In this document: positions 37,985 to 49,735 of the stretch, piece by piece | Layout of the letters: each line of letters starts with the position of its first letter | Numbering within the stretch: the first letter of the stretch is position 1 | Notes under the pieces: model-generated | Told to the model about the DNA's origin: nothing | Database searches by the model: none | Seen by the model: the letters and a program-made list of their open reading frames with translations, nothing else | Source of the DNA: Calliphora vicina | Lineage: Eukaryota > Arthropoda > Insecta > Diptera > Calliphoridae | DNA length: 64,000 bases | NCBI RefSeq assembly: GCF_958450345.1 | Contig: NC_088782.1 | Coordinates: 117,538,046-117,602,045, forward strand | Direction of reading: 5' to 3' | Program-made: the position numbers and the translations under genes

Positions 37985-38068
37985 AAGCTCAATAATATAT
38001 TTATAGTAAATTTTCCCAAAATTTGCTATTTTTAGTAAATTTTTCTAAAACTTGCTATTTAAAGTAAT
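37985..38068. repeat. 29-bp AT satellite, segment left of a Helentron insertion
   Basis: Three units of TATTTATAGTAAATTTTCCC type that continue on the other side of the element at 38756. Confidence 0.75.
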
Positions 38069-38755
38069 TATACCCTTCACCTTCGTGAGAAGGGTATATA
38101 TAAGTTTGCCATTCCGTTTGTAATTTCTACATTTTTCATTTCCGGCCCTATAAAGTATATATATTCTGGATCCTTATAGATAGCGGAGTCGATTAAGCCA
38201 TGTCCGTCTGTCTGTCCGTCTGTTGAAATCAATTTTCTGAAGACCACAGATATCTTCGGGATACAAATCTTCAATAATTCTATCAGACATGCTTTCGAGA
38301 ATTTTGCTATTTAAAATCAGCAAAATCGGTCCACAAATGGCTGAGATATGAGGAAAAAACCAAGACAACCTCGATTTTTTACCTATTTTTGACCTATATC
38401 TGGATTATTAAGACATTAATATAGACAATATGGATATCTAATGATAGATATTTCAAAGACATTTGCAACGACGTATATAAGACCATAGTAAGTTGAACCT
38501 ACAATGGGTCAAAATCGGAAACAAAATTTTTTAACCCGAATTTTTTTTTTCAAAAAAAAAATTGAAAAAAACAAAAAAAAAAATTTTTAAATTTAAAAAT
38601 TTAAAAATAACAATCGAAAAAATTTTTTTTCCAAAAAATGAAAAAAACAACTGGAAAAAAAATTAATTTTGTTTACCTAAAAATATTTAAAATTTTGAAG
38701 TATGATTTGGTGAAGGGTATATAAGATTCGGCACAGCCGAATATAGCACTTGTTT
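38069..38755 (+). mobile_element. Full-length Helentron-like (DINE-1/mini-me type) element
   Basis: The best-preserved copy in the window, about 687 bp. The 5' end TATACCCTTCACCTTCGTGA forms a short hairpin. After it come CCCTATAAAGTATATATATT, GCGGAGTCGATTAAGCCATG and a GTCY microsatellite (38201-38222). At the 3' end are the TTCGGCACAGCCGAA hairpin and CACTTGTTTTT; AGCTCTCTTACTTG of other copies is shortened to AGCACTTG. It is inserted cleanly in the 29-bp satellite. Minus-strand frames at 38077-38368 are incidental. DINE-1-like elements are non-autonomous rolling-circle (Helentron) relatives. Confidence 0.85.
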
Positions 38756-39513
38756 TTCGAGATTTTGCTATTTTTAGTAAATTTCTCAAGAATTTGCTAT
38801 TTATAATAAATTTCTCGAGAATTTGGTATTTATGGTAAATTTCTCAAGAATATGCAATTTATAGTAAATTTCTCGTAAATTTGCTATTTATAGTAAATTT
38901 TCGAGAAATTACTATTTGTTCTAAAATTTGATATTTATAGAAAATTTCTCGACAATATGCTATTTATAGTAAATTTTCGAGAAAATCCTAAAACTTGCTA
39001 TTTAATATAATTTTCGAGAATTTGCTATTTATAGAATTTACTATATATAATAAATTTTTCAAGAATTTGCCATTTATATTAAATACCTCATGAATTTGCT
39101 ATCTAAATTCTCCTAGAATTTGCTATTTAATGTAAAATTTGATATTTATAGTAAATTTTGCTATTTAAAGTAAATTTCTCGAGAATATGCTACTTGTAGT
39201 AATTTTTCGAGAAAATCCAATTTATAGTAAATTTTCTACAATTTGCTATTTATAGTAAATTATCCTAAAAGTAGCTATTTATAGTAAATTTTCCTAAAAT
39301 TTGCTATTTATATTGAATTTTTGAGAATTTGCTATTTACAATAAATTTTAATAAAATTAACTATTTATAGTAAATTTCCCTAAAAATTTTCGAGAATTTG
39401 CTATTTATAGTAAATTTTTAAGAATTGCTATTTATAATATTTATAGTAAATTTTCCTAAAATTTTCTATTTATAGAAAATTTTCCCCAATTTGTTATTTA
39501 AAGTATATTTTCT
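38756..39513. repeat. 29-bp AT satellite with intermediate TCGAG units
   Basis: About 26 units. Many read GTAAATTTCTCGAGAATTTG, combining the AT-rich core with the CTCGAG motif of the 41.8-53.2 kb arrays. Confidence 0.9.
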
Positions 39514-39517
39514 ATAA

Positions 39518-41744
39518 CACAGTGCAACAACACAAGATCATGTCAGTATAGGTTCGACTCTACTACCAAAGGTTAGTAAAACCCTATACTCAGTTTGTCC
39601 ATTTTGGTGACCGATTGTTTTTTATGAGCCCCCAATGTTTCCGAAAATCAGTGGGGCCTCTAAAAAAGGTGTCATCAGACTTTGTGATACGGCTTAACTT
39701 TATATGGCAGTAATATAGCTAAGAGTCCGCCAAATAAATTTTTTTAAAATTTTTTCCCAAAACATAGCTTTTTCGGGCACTTTTGTTGAAAAAATATAGG
39801 AAAAAATTTTTTTTTTACTTTTTTTAGAATAACATCCAGGGTCTCCTAATTTTTCACCAACAATATTTAGCAAAGTTGTAGCTACGGTAAAGTTGAACAA
39901 CTCTTGAGAACATATCAATACATTTTGAACGTGTCTAGTCACACTAAATAGCTTTTAGATCACTGTGTACCTTAACAATTTTCGTTTTTACTATTTTTTG
40001 ACGCTAAAACAAAGATTTTTTTGTTAAAATAGTATGATCAAGTCCACACTTCTATGCTGTGCAGTATTATTTACTCGGCTGAGGTGTTCGGAATAGCGAT
40101 CAGTGAGTGGACCCTCAATGTCACACATTTAAAAAAAAATCGCAAAAAGACATTTATGATCCGAATGAGCTGAAATTTAAAATATAGATAGTTCTTGAGA
40201 AGGTCTACAAAAATAAGCTTTTAGTTCAAGAGTTATTTAGCTTTAATTTTTTTTAAAATTTAGCACGATCTTTTTTTTATATTTTATATATGATGGGCCT
40301 ACGAAAGGTCGAAATTTGTTTTTTATATATGACGTATATTTGCGATAAAATTCTAAAGAAAATAAAAGAAACCTGATAAAAATTATTTCGTTCCTATAAA
40401 AAGTTACACGCCTCCAAAGTTGAGCTGCTTTTTATATATTTCAACTTTGTATGCGTGTGTTTTTTAAGTTTTTTCCCAAAAAAGTCCCCATATTTTTTAT
40501 TTTATAAAAAACTAATTTTCTTCGTGGCTATATAAATTTTTTTATGATCTCGAAAGATAACTTAATGCAAAAACGTATAAAGTAAAATTTGACTAACTTA
40601 AGCGGACATTGTACCCCCACAGGCCTATTCAAACTTGGCCAATTTTGAAAAAAAATTTTAGTTTTGAGTAAAAAATTCTAAAAACGCAAAGCACCTATCC
40701 TCAAAAACTCTTCACATTTGTATAGGCCTATATATTGTTTATGTACATACAAAACGTTTTTACTATCATACTGTAAATAACGTCAAAGTGGGCTATTTTC
40801 TAAAAAAACTCAGTTTTTGCAACACATTTTCCCCGTTGTAGGAATTTCGATGTTGGAAAACAAAGAATGACAAAATTAGTGATGCCATTGACTTAAGAAC
40901 ATTTAGATCTATATTACTGCCAAATTTTATTGTGATGTCTGTAACTGTTCAAATTTTATATTAATTCAAAGTTTTTATTTTTCTTGATGGAAAATCACCA
41001 TTTTATAATATTGTTAGTTTTCAAGGTAAAATACGTCCGAAAAAACACAAAATTAATTCATTTCACCTTAATGTCAATCTGCAAGTCATAAGGTTTCCAT
41101 CGATATCAAAAACTTATATAAAAAGCTAATGTTTACTCTTCAGAAGCTCCGCCAAACCTTGCCCACTTTCAAAAATTTTAATGTTTTTTCATATCTTGCA
41201 TCAAGCCGATCTTGCGTGATCAAGATTGGATAAAGTGATGCGCCCGGATCATACCAATAATGATTTGCCCATTCTTCGTTATTCCAGCACAATAGAGAAG
41301 TATACACTCGCACATACATTTTTAACAAAAAATTTTTATTTTAAAGTCAAAAAATAGTAAAAAAAACTAAAATTTTTAAGCTACAAAGTAATTTCTGACA
41401 GCTATTTAGAATGCCTAGATATGTTCGGATTGCATTGATATGTTCACAAGAGTTATTCAGATTTACCGTAGCTACAACCATGCAAAATAGCGGAGTCTTA
41501 GCTATATTATTTCCATATAAAGTTAAGCCGTATCACAAAGTCTGAATTAGCTGTTAACCAAAAACTGATGACACCTTTTTTAGAGGCCCCACTGATTTTC
41601 AGAAACTTTGGGGGCCCATAAAAAAAAATCGGTCACCAAAATGGACAAACTGAGTAAAGGGTTTTACTAACCTTTGGTAGTAGAGTCGAACCTATGCTGT
41701 CATGATCTTGTGTTTTTCCAAAAGTCTTCATTTGTTGCATAGTG
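39518..41744. mobile_element. 2.2-kb DNA transposon with long terminal inverted repeats
   Basis: The left end CACAGTGCAACAACACAAGA and the right end, read outward-in as CACTATGCAACAAATG, bound a sequence whose outer about 300-430 bp are inverted copies of each other (39518-39945 versus 41434-41744). Shared blocks are TTCGACTCTACTACCAAAGG, GGTCACCAAAATGGACAAAC read on the opposite strand, and GCCGTATCACAAAGTCTGA. The flanks read TAA on both sides (39515-39517 and 41745-41747), which may be a 3-bp target duplication or chance in AT-rich satellite. No catalytic motif was readable in the 1.5-kb interior. The CACWRTG heptamer recalls Transib/RAG ends, whereas a TAA duplication would recall PIF/Harbinger; class is therefore unresolved. 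It is inserted in 29-bp satellite. Confidence 0.8.
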
Positions 41745-42440
41745 TAATTAGCCATTTACTATTTATTCGAGATTATGCTATTTATAGCAAATTTTTTAAG
41801 AATTAAATTTTTTGATTGTAAATTTCACGAGAATTTATTTCTCTTCTACTTCTCATTGTACATTTCTCGAGCATCTACTTCTTCTACTTTTGGCAGTAAA
41901 TTTCTCCAACCTCTTCTTTTGGTGGTAAATTTCTCTAGCATCTTCTTTTGATAGTAAAATTTTGTAGCCTCTACTATTGTCAGTAAATTTCTCGAGCATC
42001 TACTTTTGACTGAAAATTTCTCGAGCATCAACTTTTGATGGTAAAATTCTCGAGCTTCTACATTTGTTAGTAAATTTCTCGAGAATCTATTTTTCATTGT
42101 AAATTTCTCGAGCATCTACATTTGATAGTAAAATTCTGAAGCTTCCACTTTTGTAAGCATCTACTATTGATAAAATTCACGAGTTTCTGCATTTCTCCAG
42201 CATCTACTTTTGCAATTACATTTTCTTGAGCTTCTACTTTCGTTAGTAATATTCTCGAGCATCTACTTTTGATTGTAAATTTATCGAGCATCTACTTTCG
42301 ATAGTAAAATTATCGAGCTTCTACTTTTGTAAGTAAATTTCTCGAGCATTTACTTTTCATTGTTATTTCTGCAATTTCTATTTTCAATTTCTCAAGCATA
42401 TACTTTTGATATTATATTTCTTTAATTACATTTTTGGATT
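41745..42440. repeat. 29-bp satellite, CTCGAG branch, TCTCGAGCATCTACTTTTGA orientation
   Basis: About 23 units containing GTAAATTTCTCGAGCATCTA. It continues the array interrupted by the transposon but switches within about 100 bp from the AT-rich to the CTCGAG branch. Minus-strand frames at 41846-42291 are repeat artefacts. Confidence 0.9.
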
Positions 42441-43530
42441 ACGATTTTGAATTCTTCAAAAGATGTTTAAAGCCTTTGGAAATCACAAATTCCAATTAAC
42501 ATATCCCTTCTCCACAATCTTTTGTTCATTTCATAAACTATCTTGTTACAAAAAGATATAAAATCCCAGCTTAATTCAAAATTTAAAATCTTCTTAAGTA
42601 AATCTAAAAAATGTCAAGGATGTTAAACTGCAAACGTCTTTGTACAAAAACCCATAATCAGTATTATTAAAAAAACTTAAAAAGTACAAAATATTTTCAT
42701 TAACAAGACAATAAAAGGACACTAACTGAAACCCCTTAGAAATGGTCATACCAAGGGGAAAGCAACCAAAATTATAACTAATACACAAATATGCTTATAA
42801 CAATGAAAAATAGAAAATTATTGTGATTATGTGTCCTTTTTTTACTGGCAATTGTCCCAGAAATATACTATTTTCACACTTAGTTATGAAAATTTCTCTA
42901 ATGCCAAGAAAAATTTAGAAAAGGTCGTCTGACTACTACTCCCAATAAGAAAAAAAGGTCTTCGCATGCAACCAGTGGTGTTGTTTATTAATCCCCTACT
43001 CCGGGTTTAATTTCCAACTCAACCCTTAAACTAACATCTAAAATTCAATAGACTTAACAAAAGGGTTTACAAAACATACAAAAATTAATTTCTCTACCTC
43101 CAATCTAGTAATCTGCTTACCCCAAAAAAGACAGCCACAAAAAATTGGCAATAACAACAATGACTGACTGGGTTGTTATAAAAAAATAATAGAGAATTGT
43201 CACAAATTGCTGGGAATTATGGAGTAAAAGTTTAAAAGGTAACTTTTGTGTTGAAAAAAAAAACGGAAAGGTGAGATTTGATATACCTTTTGCTGCTGTT
43301 GATGATTATCACTGCTAAACTACAAAAAAAAAGTTAATAAAATTGTAAAATTTGTAGCAGTTTTTTGTTTAGACTAAATCAAGCTTATTGCTATTGTATA
43401 ATTTTAAAGAAAAAGGACGAAATATAAACTATGGTTTCTGAATTTATACAAAATAATCAAAAAAGTTCATTTCGCAGGAGAAAACGGAAACATAAAGGGA
43501 CACACATTTAAAGCTGGGGCCTTCTTATAC
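42441..43530. other. AT-rich intergenic DNA, no gene recognised
   Basis: Lies between two oppositely oriented 29-bp satellite blocks. No coding region supported. Confidence 0.5.
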
Positions 43531-45608
43531 ATGTTCGAGAAATTTACTAGAAATAAAAAATCAGCGAGACATTAATTATTAAAAGTAGATGCTCGAGAAA
43601 TGTACAATCAAAATTAGAAGCTAGAGAAATTTATAATTATATGTAGAAGCTCGAGAATTTTATTATCAAATGTAGATGCTCGAGAAATTTACAATCAAAA
43701 GTAGAAGTTCGAGAGTTTTACAATCAAAAGTACATGCTCGAAGTTTCCAAAATCAAACGGAATTTGCAAACAAAATAAGATGCTCGACAAATTTACAATC
43801 AAAAGTGGATGTTGGAGAAATTTACAATCAAAAGAATATGTTCGAGAAATGATTAATGAGAAGTAGAGCTCGAGCAACTAAGAATCAAAAGAAGATGCTC
43901 GAGAAATTTACAATCAAAAGTAGAGCTCGAGAAATTTACAATCAAAATTAGATTCTCGAGAAATTAGTAATCAAAAGCTGATGCTCAAGAAATTCACAAT
44001 CAAAATGAGATGCTCGAGAAATTTACTCTAAAATGTAGATGCTCCAGGAACTTACAATCAAAATCAGATGCTCGAGGAAATTACTATTAACCGTAGATGC
44101 TCGAGAAATTGACAATCAAAATCAGAGCTTGAGAAATTTACAATCAAAAGAAGATGCTCGATAAATTTACTATCAAAATTAGATGCTCGAGAAAGTTACA
44201 ATCAAAAGTTGATGGTCAAAAAATTAGAAATCAAAATTAGATGCTCGAGAAATTAACAATCAAAAGTAGAGTTCGAGAAATTTACAATCAAAAGCTGATG
44301 CTCGAGAAATTTACAATCAGAAGTTGATTCTCCAGAAAGTTACAACCAAAAGTAGATGCTCGATAAATTTACAATCAAAAATTTATGCTCCTGATATCTA
44401 CTATCAGAAGCAGAGCTCGAGAAATTTACTATCAAAAGTTGATGCTCGAGAAATTTACAATCAGAAGTAGAGCTCGAGAAATATACAATCAAAAGTTGAT
44501 GCTCGAGATATCTACAATCAAATGTAGACCTCGAGAAGTTTACAGTCAAAAGAAGATGCTCGACAAATTTGCAATCAAAAATTTATGCTCGTGATATCTA
44601 CAATCAAAAGTAGAGCTCAAGAAATTTACTATCAAAAGTTGATGCTCGAGAAATTTACAATCAAAAGTTGAGCTCGACAAATTAACAAACAAAAGTAGAT
44701 GCTCGACAAATTTACAATCAAAAATTTATGCTCGTGATATCTACAATCAAAAGTAGAGCTCATGAAATTTACTATCAAAAGTTGATGCTCGAGAAATTTA
44801 CAATCAAAAGTTGATGCTCGAGATATCTACAATCAAATGTAGACCTCGAGAAGTTTACAGTCAAAAGTAGATGCTCGACAAATTTGCAATCAAAAGAAGA
44901 TGCTTGTGAAATTTACTATTTAAAGTAGATGCTCCAGAAATTTGCAATCAAAAGTTGAATCTCGAAAAATTAACAATCACAACTAGAGCTCGAGAAATTT
45001 ACAATAAAAATTAGATGCTTGAGAAATTTACCATTAAAAGTAAATGCTCAAGAAATCTACTATCAAAAGTTGATGCTGGAGAAATTAGCAATCAAAGTTA
45101 GCGCTCGAGAAATTTACAATCAAAATACGATGCTCGAGAAATTTACTATTAAAAGTTGATGCTCGAGAAATTTACAATCAATATTAGATAATCGAGAAAT
45201 TAACAACCAAAAGTAAATTCTTGAGAAATTTACTATCAAAATTAGATGCTCGAGAAATTAACAATCAAAATTAGAGCTAGGATAGTTTACAGTAAAAATT
45301 AGATGCTCGAGAAATTTTCTATTAAATGTGGATGATCGAGAAATTAACAATCGAAAGTAGTGTTCAGAAAATTTACAATCATAAGCAAATTCTGAAGAAA
45401 TTATGCTCCAGAAATTTACAAACAAAAGTAAATGCTGAAGAAATTTACTATCAAATGTAGATGCTTGAGAAATTTTGCTATCAAAAGTAAATTCTGCAGA
45501 AATTTACTAAAATTCTGTAGAAAGTAAATTGTCGAGAATTTTCGTATCAAAAGTCAATTCCCAAGAATTTCACTATGAAATGTAGATGCTCAAGAAATTA
45601 ACAGTAAT
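43531..45608. repeat. 29-bp satellite array, CTCGAG branch, inverted relative to 41.8-42.4 kb
   Basis: About 70 units of GATGCTCGAGAAATTTACAA plus TCAAAAGTA. Point changes and 3-5-bp losses are common (for example AGAGCTCGAG instead of AGATGCTCGAG). Some sections repeat as multi-unit blocks: the group with TTTATGCTCGTGATATCTAC recurs at about 44580 and 44725, with a related unit at about 44390. Confidence 0.95.
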
Positions 45609-45838
45609 TTGCTGAGGGGGGCCTTGTATGGGGACTAGGAACAAATGTTGCTTGATTTTCACCATACTTTAGATTATAATTACAGAGTACTTCCGGGGGG
45701 ACATAGCTGAAATCAAAGACCGATATTGCCCAGTTTTTTTAACAAACCAATCTTATTAACGAAGAGTATTCGTAGAAAATAATTCCTTTCGTCTGGGCCC
45801 TATCGTGTTTTCAACAGAAAGAAGACCCAGCATATACG
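45609..45838. other. Spacer of unclear origin
   Basis: Contains GGCCTTGTATGGGGACTAGG and other GC-richer segments unlike the satellite. It may be an old repeat; no gene seen. Confidence 0.4.
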
Positions 45839-46560
45839 AAGGTGGGTCAATAAAACAGCGACTTTTTGAATTTCCCGACTCTTAACTGAAAGGTCAACAC
45901 TGCTCTTGTCAACAAACATCTGTCAGTTGACTCCTGTCAAAATTTGAACAAGCTGCGTCTTTCGATTTATGTTTGACAGTCATTGCTAACAGACTGCCTC
46001 ATGGCTTGAGGAGAAATTGGAAAACAGTGGAAATCACTCAAATAAAGGCTAAGCTTGGTAAATACTATTGGAACTCAGCACCATCAATTTCAATGTTAAA
46101 AAATGTGGTTTACTGTATTTCGTTGTGGCCGTACAAGCACGGAAAATGCCGAACATTCTGGAGAATCAGTTGAGGTCTCTACACCCGGAACAATTGTAAA
46201 TTATTCACGTTTTGGTTTTTTCCGGTCGAAGATTGAAAGTGGAAGCCGTAGGCATCTCACATGGCTCAGTGGTTTAGATTTTAAATGATCACATCGATAT
46301 GTGAAAACTTTCCTTGTTTGTCCACAATCGGGTGCAAAAAATGGTACACATATGTGCAGTTTCCATAGCAAAAATCCCTTAATTATGCTACGGAATGCTT
46401 CCTATTTTGCCACGACTGAATATTTCTTGTTTCCTAACCTGAAGAAATGTCTTGGCGGAAAGAGGTTTGACTCCAACAAAAACCTATTTTAATGACCTCG
46501 ATAAATCTTATTTTTTGAAAGGAATACAAAAAATTGGAAAAACGTTAAACAAAGTGCATA
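45839..46560 (+). pseudogene. Mariner transposase remnant C (irritans-type), catalytic centre deleted
   Basis: Different from the mauritiana-type copies and on the opposite strand. Frame pieces in order are: KLGKYYWNSAPS (about 46048-46085), GRTSTENAEHSGESVEVSTP after a frameshift (about 46127-46187, the linker region of irritans-type transposases), a stretch whose third frame fits VGISHGSVV (about 46250-46275), then EYFLFPNLKKCLGGKRF (about 46418-46470, the third-Asp region with E in place of D), and a tail resembling SYFLKGIQKLEK (about 46508-46545). No first or second Asp block is visible between about 46300 and 46400, so the core appears deleted. The right side joins a Helentron-like tail. 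Confidence 0.82.
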
Positions 46561-46773
46561 AAGATCGAAGGAAAATAAATTTAAAAAAAGTTAAAAAATT
46601 TTAAAAAAATTAAAAAAAAAATTGAAAAAAAAAACTTTTTTTAAAAAACAATTTTGAAAATAGAAAAAATTGAAAAAAAAATTGAATTTTGTTTACCTAA
46701 ATATTTTAAAGTATAATTTGGTGAATTGTGTATAAGATTCGGCACAGCCGAATATAGCTCTCTTACTTGTTTC
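46561..46773 (+). mobile_element. Helentron-like 3' fragment
   Basis: A/T-rich tract, then TTTTGTTTACCTAAATATTT, GTATAATTTGGTGAA, the TTCGGCACAGCCGAA hairpin and CTCTCTTACTTGTTT. It sits exactly between mariner C and mariner D. Confidence 0.8.
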
Positions 46774-46945
46774 AAATTAAAGAAGTAAAGCAAAACTTCC
46801 CGCATATGACGCTTTGCTGGTATAAAATTCGACATTTTCGAAGCAAAATATAACTTAGGGAGAATAAATGGCAGATATGTTATTAAAATCAAAAACCGCA
46901 TTCAAAAGATACGCCATCTATTGTAAATCCCGCCTTTTTATCTTA
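46774..46945 (-). pseudogene. Mariner remnant D1 (mauritiana-type N-terminus)
   Basis: The minus strand encodes SKMSNFIPAKRHMREVLLYF, the start of a mauritiana-type transposase, followed (rightwards) by its presumed leader with the GATACGCCATCTATTGTAAA block. The same junction with the 29-bp satellite is repeated 0.5-0.7 kb further on. Confidence 0.8.
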
Positions 46946-47107
46946 GACATCCAATATTAAATGCAAATTCTCGAGAAATTTTCTATTTCTCCATAATGTT
47001 TGGGTTAAAAGTAGATGCTCTAGAATTTTTGTATCAAAATCAAAATAAGAGGCTGTAGAAATTTACAACCAGAAGTAGATCCTCATGAAATTTACTATCA
47101 AAACTTG
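46946..47107. repeat. 29-bp satellite, short tract duplicated at 47665-47828
   Basis: Five to six units starting with AAATTCTCGAGAAATTTTCT. Nearly identical to 47665-47828, offset about 720 bp. Confidence 0.85.
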
Positions 47108-47660
47108 GTATCCAATTTCCCTTTCGCAAACCGGTTCGCAAAAAACCGAGATTTCGAAGAAAAACAGGTTTTTCGGTTAACCGGTTTATAAACACTAGTA
47201 GCTCCCATTGATTTTCAAAGCTCCTGTTAAGTTTTACAACAATCTTCATGGATAATGCATGGATAATGCCTCCAATTCTTGGTCGATGTGCATCAGCGGC
47301 ACTTATTTTTCAAATAAAAGAAGTAAAGCAAAACTTCTCGCATATGACGCTTTGTTGGCACAAAATTCGACATATTCGAAGCAAAAAAAAACCTTCAGCC
47401 CAATTATGAATAAAAATTTCCCCGGGAGTTTTTTCCCTTTTCTCATTTTTCCTATTCAAATTCAATGGGAAAAAACTCACGGGGAATAAACTTCCGCGAA
47501 AATTTTTATTCATAATTGGGCTGCTTGTTTACAATATAATGTTCAATAACTAAATGAGAATAAATGACAGATATGTACTCTTCAAAATTACTGAAAAAAA
47601 TTAAAAATAAAAACCGCATTCAAAAGATACGCCAGCTATTGTAAATCCCGCCTTTTTATG
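47104..47660 (-). pseudogene. Mariner remnant D2 (mauritiana-type), with a MITE inside
   Basis: Begins at GGTATCCAATTTCCC, which corresponds to the middle of the transposase in copies A and E, and runs through the ACAACAATCTTCATGGA block to the N-terminal MSNF-type code (about 47300-47380). An AT-rich dyad of uncertain origin (47135-47190, AACCGGTT cores) replaces part of the coding region. The N-terminal region is broken by the MITE at 47396-47523, after which the leader resumes with TTTACAATATAATGTTCAAT. Confidence 0.8.
47396..47523. mobile_element. 128-bp MITE with terminal inverted repeats
   Basis: The ends CAGCCCAATTATGAATAAAA and its reverse complement are perfect over about 24 bp, with further imperfect pairing toward the centre. 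It is flanked by CTT on both sides (47393-47395 and 47524-47526), a possible 3-bp target duplication. Copy B of the mariner (about 20825-20850) shows the uninterrupted site. No coding capacity. Confidence 0.88.
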
Positions 47661-47664
47661 TTAG

Positions 47665-49735
47665 ACATGCAATATTAAATGTAAATTCTCGAGAAATTTT
47701 CTATTTCTCCATAATGTTTGGGTTAAAAGGAGATGCTCCAGAATTTTTGTATCAAAATCAAAATAAGAGGCTGTAGAAATTTACAACCAGAAGTAGATCC
47801 TCATGAAATTTACTATCAAAACTTCATGCTCGAGAAATTTACCATCAAAAGAAGAGGCTGGAGAAATTTACAATAAGAAGTAGAAGTTCGAGAAATTTAC
47901 AATCAGAAGTAGAAGCTCGAGAAATTTACTATCAAAACTTCATGCACGCGAAATTTAGCATCAAAACAAGAGGCTGGAGAAATTTACAAATCAGAAGTAG
48001 AAGCTCCAGAAATTTACTATCAAAACTTCATGCTCGAGAAATTTACCATCAAAAGTAGAGGCTGGAGAAATTTACAATCAGAAGTAGAAGCTCGAGAAAT
48101 TTACTATCGAAACATCATGTTTGAGAAATTTACCAAAAGTAGAGGCTGGAGAAATTTACAAATCAGAAGTAGAAGCTCGAGAAATTTACTATCGAAACGT
48201 CATGTTTGAGAAATTTACCAAAAGTAGAGGCTGGAGAAATTTACAAATCAGAAGTAGAAGCTCGAGAAATTTACTATCAAAACTTCATGCTCGAGAAATT
48301 TACCATCAAAAGTAGAGACTGGAGAAATTTACAATCAGAAGTAGATCCTCAAGAAATTTACTATCAAAACTTCATGCTCGAGAAATTTACCATCAAAAGA
48401 AGAGGCTGGAGAAATTTACAAATCAGAAGTAGAAGCTCGAGAAATTTACTATCGAAACTTCATGCACGCGAAATTTAGCATCAAAACAAGAGGCTGGAGA
48501 AATTTACAATCAGAAGTAGATCCTCAAGTAATTTACTATCAAAACTTCATGCTCGAGAAATTTACCATCAAAAGAAGAGGCTGGAGAAATTTACAAATCA
48601 GAAGTAGAAGCTCAAGAAATTTACTATCGAAACGTCATGTTTGAGAAATTTACCAAAAGTAGAGGCTGGAGAAATTTACAAATCAGAAGTAGAAGCTCGA
48701 GAAATTTACTATCAAAACTTCATGCTCGAGATATTTACCATCAAAAGTAGAGGCTGGAGAAATTTACAAATCAGAAGTAGAAGCTCGAGAAATTTACTAT
48801 CAAAACTTCATGCTCGAGATATTTACCATCAAAAGTAGAGGCTGGAGAAATTTACAGTCAGAAGTAGATCCTCAAGAAATTTACTATCAAAACTTCATGC
48901 TCGAGAAATTTACCATCAAAAGAAGAGGCTGGAGAAATTTACAAATCAGAAGTAGAAGCTCGAGAAATTTACTATCGAAACGTCATGTTTGAGAAATTTA
49001 CCAAAAGTAGAGGCTGGAGAAATTTACAAATCAGAAGTAGAAGCTCGAGAAATTTACTATCAAAACTTCATGCACGCGAAATTTAGCATCAAAACAAGAG
49101 GCTGGAGAAATTTACAATCAGAAGTGAAGCTCCAGAAATTTACTATCAAAACTTCATGCTCGAGATATTTACCATCAAAAGTAGAGGCTGGAGAAATTTA
49201 CAATCAGAAGTAGATCCTCAAGAAATTTACTATCAAAACTTCATGCTCGAGATATTTACCATCAAAAGAAGATTCTGGAGAAATTTACAAATCAGAAGTA
49301 GAAGCTCGAGAAATTTACTATCGAATCGTCATGTTTGAGAAATTTACCAAAAGTAGAGGCTGGAGAAATTTACAAATCAGAAGTAGAAGCTCCAGAAATT
49401 TACTATCGAAACGTCATGTTTGAGAAATTTACCAAAAGTAGAGGCTGGAGAAATTTACAAATCAGAAGTAGAAGCTCGAGAAATTTACTATCAAAACTTC
49501 ATGCTCGAGATATTTACCATCAAAAGTAGAGGCTGGAGAAATTTACAATCAGGCGTAGTATCCATTAAGATTGTATCAAAAGCAACTTCTGGAGAAAATT
49601 TTTTATCAAAAGCAAATTCTCGAGGAATTTTGTTTAAAATTCAAGTTCTTTTTAAACATACTTTCACAGGCAGATGCTTGAGATGCTTTCTATCAAAAGC
49701 ATATTTGAGAAAATGTTTATATTTGTAAATTTTGT
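47665..49735. repeat. 29-bp satellite array with an 87/88-bp higher-order unit
   Basis: About 65 units in the CTCGAG branch, homogenised as trimers. The trimer combines a CTTCATGCTCGAGAAATTTA unit, a GAGGCTGGAGAAATTTACAA unit and a GAAGCTCGAGAAATTTACTA unit. AACTTCATGC, or its GTCATGT variant, recurs at 48281, 48368, 48456, 48543 and 48631, steps of 87 or 88 bp set by one inserted base. The right end decays from about 49560. The long open frames here are produced by the repeat. Confidence 0.95.
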
